A stretch of DNA of 64,000 nt from Phoebastria nigripes. Lineage: Eukaryota > Chordata > Aves > Procellariiformes > Diomedeidae. The notes below the pieces were generated by a model that had not been told where the DNA came from, did no database searches, and worked only from the letters and a program-made list of their open reading frames with translations. Of this stretch, positions 62,221-64,000 are shown piece after piece (position 1 is the first letter of the stretch; each line of letters starts with the position of its first letter). The stretch lies in NCBI GenBank assembly GCA_035582835.1, contig JAYKAV010000922.1, positions 966,329 to 1,030,328 on the forward strand, given 5' to 3'. The position numbers and the translations under genes are program-made.

Positions 62221-62830
62221 TGTTGAGGTTTTTTTGTTTTGTACTGGTTTTAGCTGGGATAGAGTTAGTTTGCTTCATAGTAGCTTGTATGGGGCTCTGT
62301 TTTGGATTTGTGATGAAAACAGTGTTGATAACACAGGGATGTTTTAGCTATTGCTGAGCAGGGCTTCCACAGTGTCAAGGTGTTCTCTGCTCCTCAAACT
62401 GCCCTGCCAGAGGGTAGGCTGGGGGGGCACAAGAAGTTAGGAGGGGACACAGCTGGGACAGCTGATCTCAGCTGACCAAAGGGATGTTCCATACCATATA
62501 ACATCGTGCTCAGCAATAAAAGCTGGGGGAAGAAGGAAGAAAGGGAGACATTTGGAGTTACAGCATTTGTCATCTTAAATAAACATTATGCTTGACGAAG
62601 CCCTGCTTTTCTGGAGATGGCTGAACACCTGCCTGTTGATGGGAAGTTGTGAATGAATTCCTTATTTTGCTTTGCTTGCACGCACAGCTTTTGCTTTACC
62701 TATTGAACTGTCTTTATCTCAACCCACGAGTTTTCTCACTTTTACTCTTCCAATTCTGTCCCCCATCTCACTGAGGGGGAGTGAGCGAGCGGCTGTGTGG
62801 GGCTTAGCTGCCTACTGGGGTTAAACCACA
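62221..62830 (+). mobile_element. Probable solo LTR of an avian endogenous retrovirus
   Basis: A 610-base block begins with TG and ends with CA. It contains sequence that I know as a frequent repeated LTR in bird genomes: TTTTAGCTGGGATAGAGTTA near the start, AACTGTCTTTATCTCAACCC in the 3' third, and GGGGTTAAACCACA at the end. A TATA-like AATAAAAG lies at 62515-62522 and a poly(A)-type AATAAAC at 62578-62584, a plausible promoter/end order. No gag, pol or env sequence lies on either side, so the copy is a solo LTR left by recombination. The flanking six bases (ACAGAT and GGAGTT) do not match, so the target duplication has decayed or the ends are off. The class (ERVL or ERVK) is not settled. 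Orientation is inferred from the TATA and poly(A) order. Confidence 0.8.
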
Positions 62831-64000
62831 GGAGTTTTTTAACAGACCTTGGATTTTATCATGACTTATAATACCTGAGAATGGAAAATTAAGCTTATTC
62901 CAGCTTAAGTAAATTTTTATTAAAAGCCATAATATCATTCAGTTTGCACTACGCTTTTAAGAGCCTGCGAGAAGCAAAAAGAAGGAGAAAAAGATGGTGA
63001 AAATGTCAGGTGAAAAAAGAAACTGGCACACATAAGCAGGCTCATCATGCCTTAGAGGAGGTATGCATGCAGTCAGACCAGCCTTTTTAAAGATTTCTAC
63101 TTAAGATTTGTTTGAGGATGAACATATAGTGGTAGGTGATTGGATATATTGCCTTGGGAACCTTTGTTAAAGAGTGCTGAATCAAATTGTCTTCTCACAG
63201 CGAAGTTCAGTCTTCTTTACTAAGGTTGGTACGTACGGCTTTCTGCTGCTTGTCATGCCTTGCGGACTTGGATTATTAGCACTAGGGACTCATGAAACAG
63301 CGCAAGTGGTTTCTGTAATCTCTCACTAACTGCAGCAGGTATGTGTTTCACCTGCAATGCCATGTGCTTTAATGGACAGAAGTTCAGCCTAGAAACAGCC
63401 TTTTAGGTGCCCTCTTCCTATGATTTTTTTTTTCCTCTGATCAAGAAAAATTACTATCTTATTGACAGAGACTGCTAGTCAAATGCACTGCTTTTAATTG
63501 TGCTTCATAATGAGTTTGGGGCCCTTCTCACCTTACCTCCATAGGCCTTTATCACTGCGCATGTTCAAAATCTCATGTTTAAAGTACCTTGAAGTCTGAG
63601 AACTCAGGGAAGTCCTTCATTGACTAAATAAGGTCTCTCCTGAACCCTTTTACTGGTGAACCCAGGGTTTTCTTTCACAGATGCTATCATGATAGCAGCA
63701 ATTTTGACTTAAATATCACATATGCTGTGTACATGTCATATTTTATGTTCACTTTTCCAGTCTTTAGCTTCCCTGAGGGGTCAGTATTCACCATGGAGAG
63801 TGCCATGTATTTAGCCTCAACTTAAGCTGAGTGCCTGCCATAAAAATGTGTAATTTTAACAGTGGGAAAAAAATTTAAGCATTTTCCTTTTTGTGACTTG
63901 CAATTGGTTGCATGCAGCATGTTGTGCCACCAGCTGTGTGCAAAAAATCTGTGTTGTTTTGAGGTTACTCCATATGAGTTATGTTTGAAAGCAGCCTGAT
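62831..64000. other. Unique-looking sequence to window end
   Basis: No long open frame, repeat end or RNA gene recognised. Confidence 0.65.

Noticed and set aside
62169..62357. Open frame for a hydrophobic 62-residue peptide
   Set aside because: It lies mostly inside the LTR and is a by-product of that repeat's sequence, not a gene.
1..64000. Search for tRNA, rRNA, CRISPR arrays and prokaryotic operons
   Set aside because: No tRNA box pair, spaced direct-repeat array or dense co-directional gene set was seen; the content is vertebrate.

Overview
The window looks like ordinary non-coding chromosomal DNA from a bird (possibly another sauropsid). The evidence is several CR1 LINE copies with the typical (GATTCTAT)n-type 3' ends and a solo-LTR-like sequence of a type I recall as common in avian genomes. 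The rest is AT-rich, single-copy-looking sequence with no long open frames. There are no bacterial-type operons, no CRISPR array and no recognisable tRNA or rRNA gene. Isolated n calls suggest a draft assembly.

Layout. 1-1028: 3' part of a CR1 on the + strand, cut by the window edge. 1029-11583: unique-looking sequence with a few simple repeats. 11584-12490: 5'-truncated CR1 (+) whose reverse-transcriptase tail is still open. 12491-31783: a long unique-looking stretch that includes a GC-richer patch (about 21660-22400) and two ab initio exon candidates in matching phase (18447-18543 and 18876-18974). 31784-32619: CR1 (-) that has lost its RT core. 36432-36790: CR1 3' fragment (-) with a long pentamer microsatellite tail. 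36801 to about 41090: a nearly full-length CR1 (-), the most informative object here, with a 361-codon ORF1 carrying a zinc-knuckle-like region, a coiled coil and an SGNH esterase domain, followed by a damaged endonuclease/RT ORF2. 41091-60849: another unique-looking stretch with two weaker exon candidates (43683-43846 and 53541-53610). 60850-61140: a very degraded ancient CR1. 61572-61904: a second member of the pentamer-tailed CR1 group. 62221-62830: a probable solo LTR of an endogenous retrovirus. 62831-64000: unique-looking sequence.

The CR1 genes form one pathway. ORF1 is thought to package the RNA and carries an esterase. ORF2 nicks the target, reverse transcribes from the 3' tail, and often stops early, which explains the many 5'-truncated copies. 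No copy here has all the parts needed to move by itself. I saw no convincing host protein gene. The exon candidates rest only on splice-like signals and open frame, and 64 kb of random sequence will supply some such pairs. I found no convincing new biological system. The best leads are the intact ORF1 beside a broken ORF2, the RT-less CR1 copy, the pentamer-tailed CR1 pair, shared ambiguous bases between CR1 copies, and the candidate exons.
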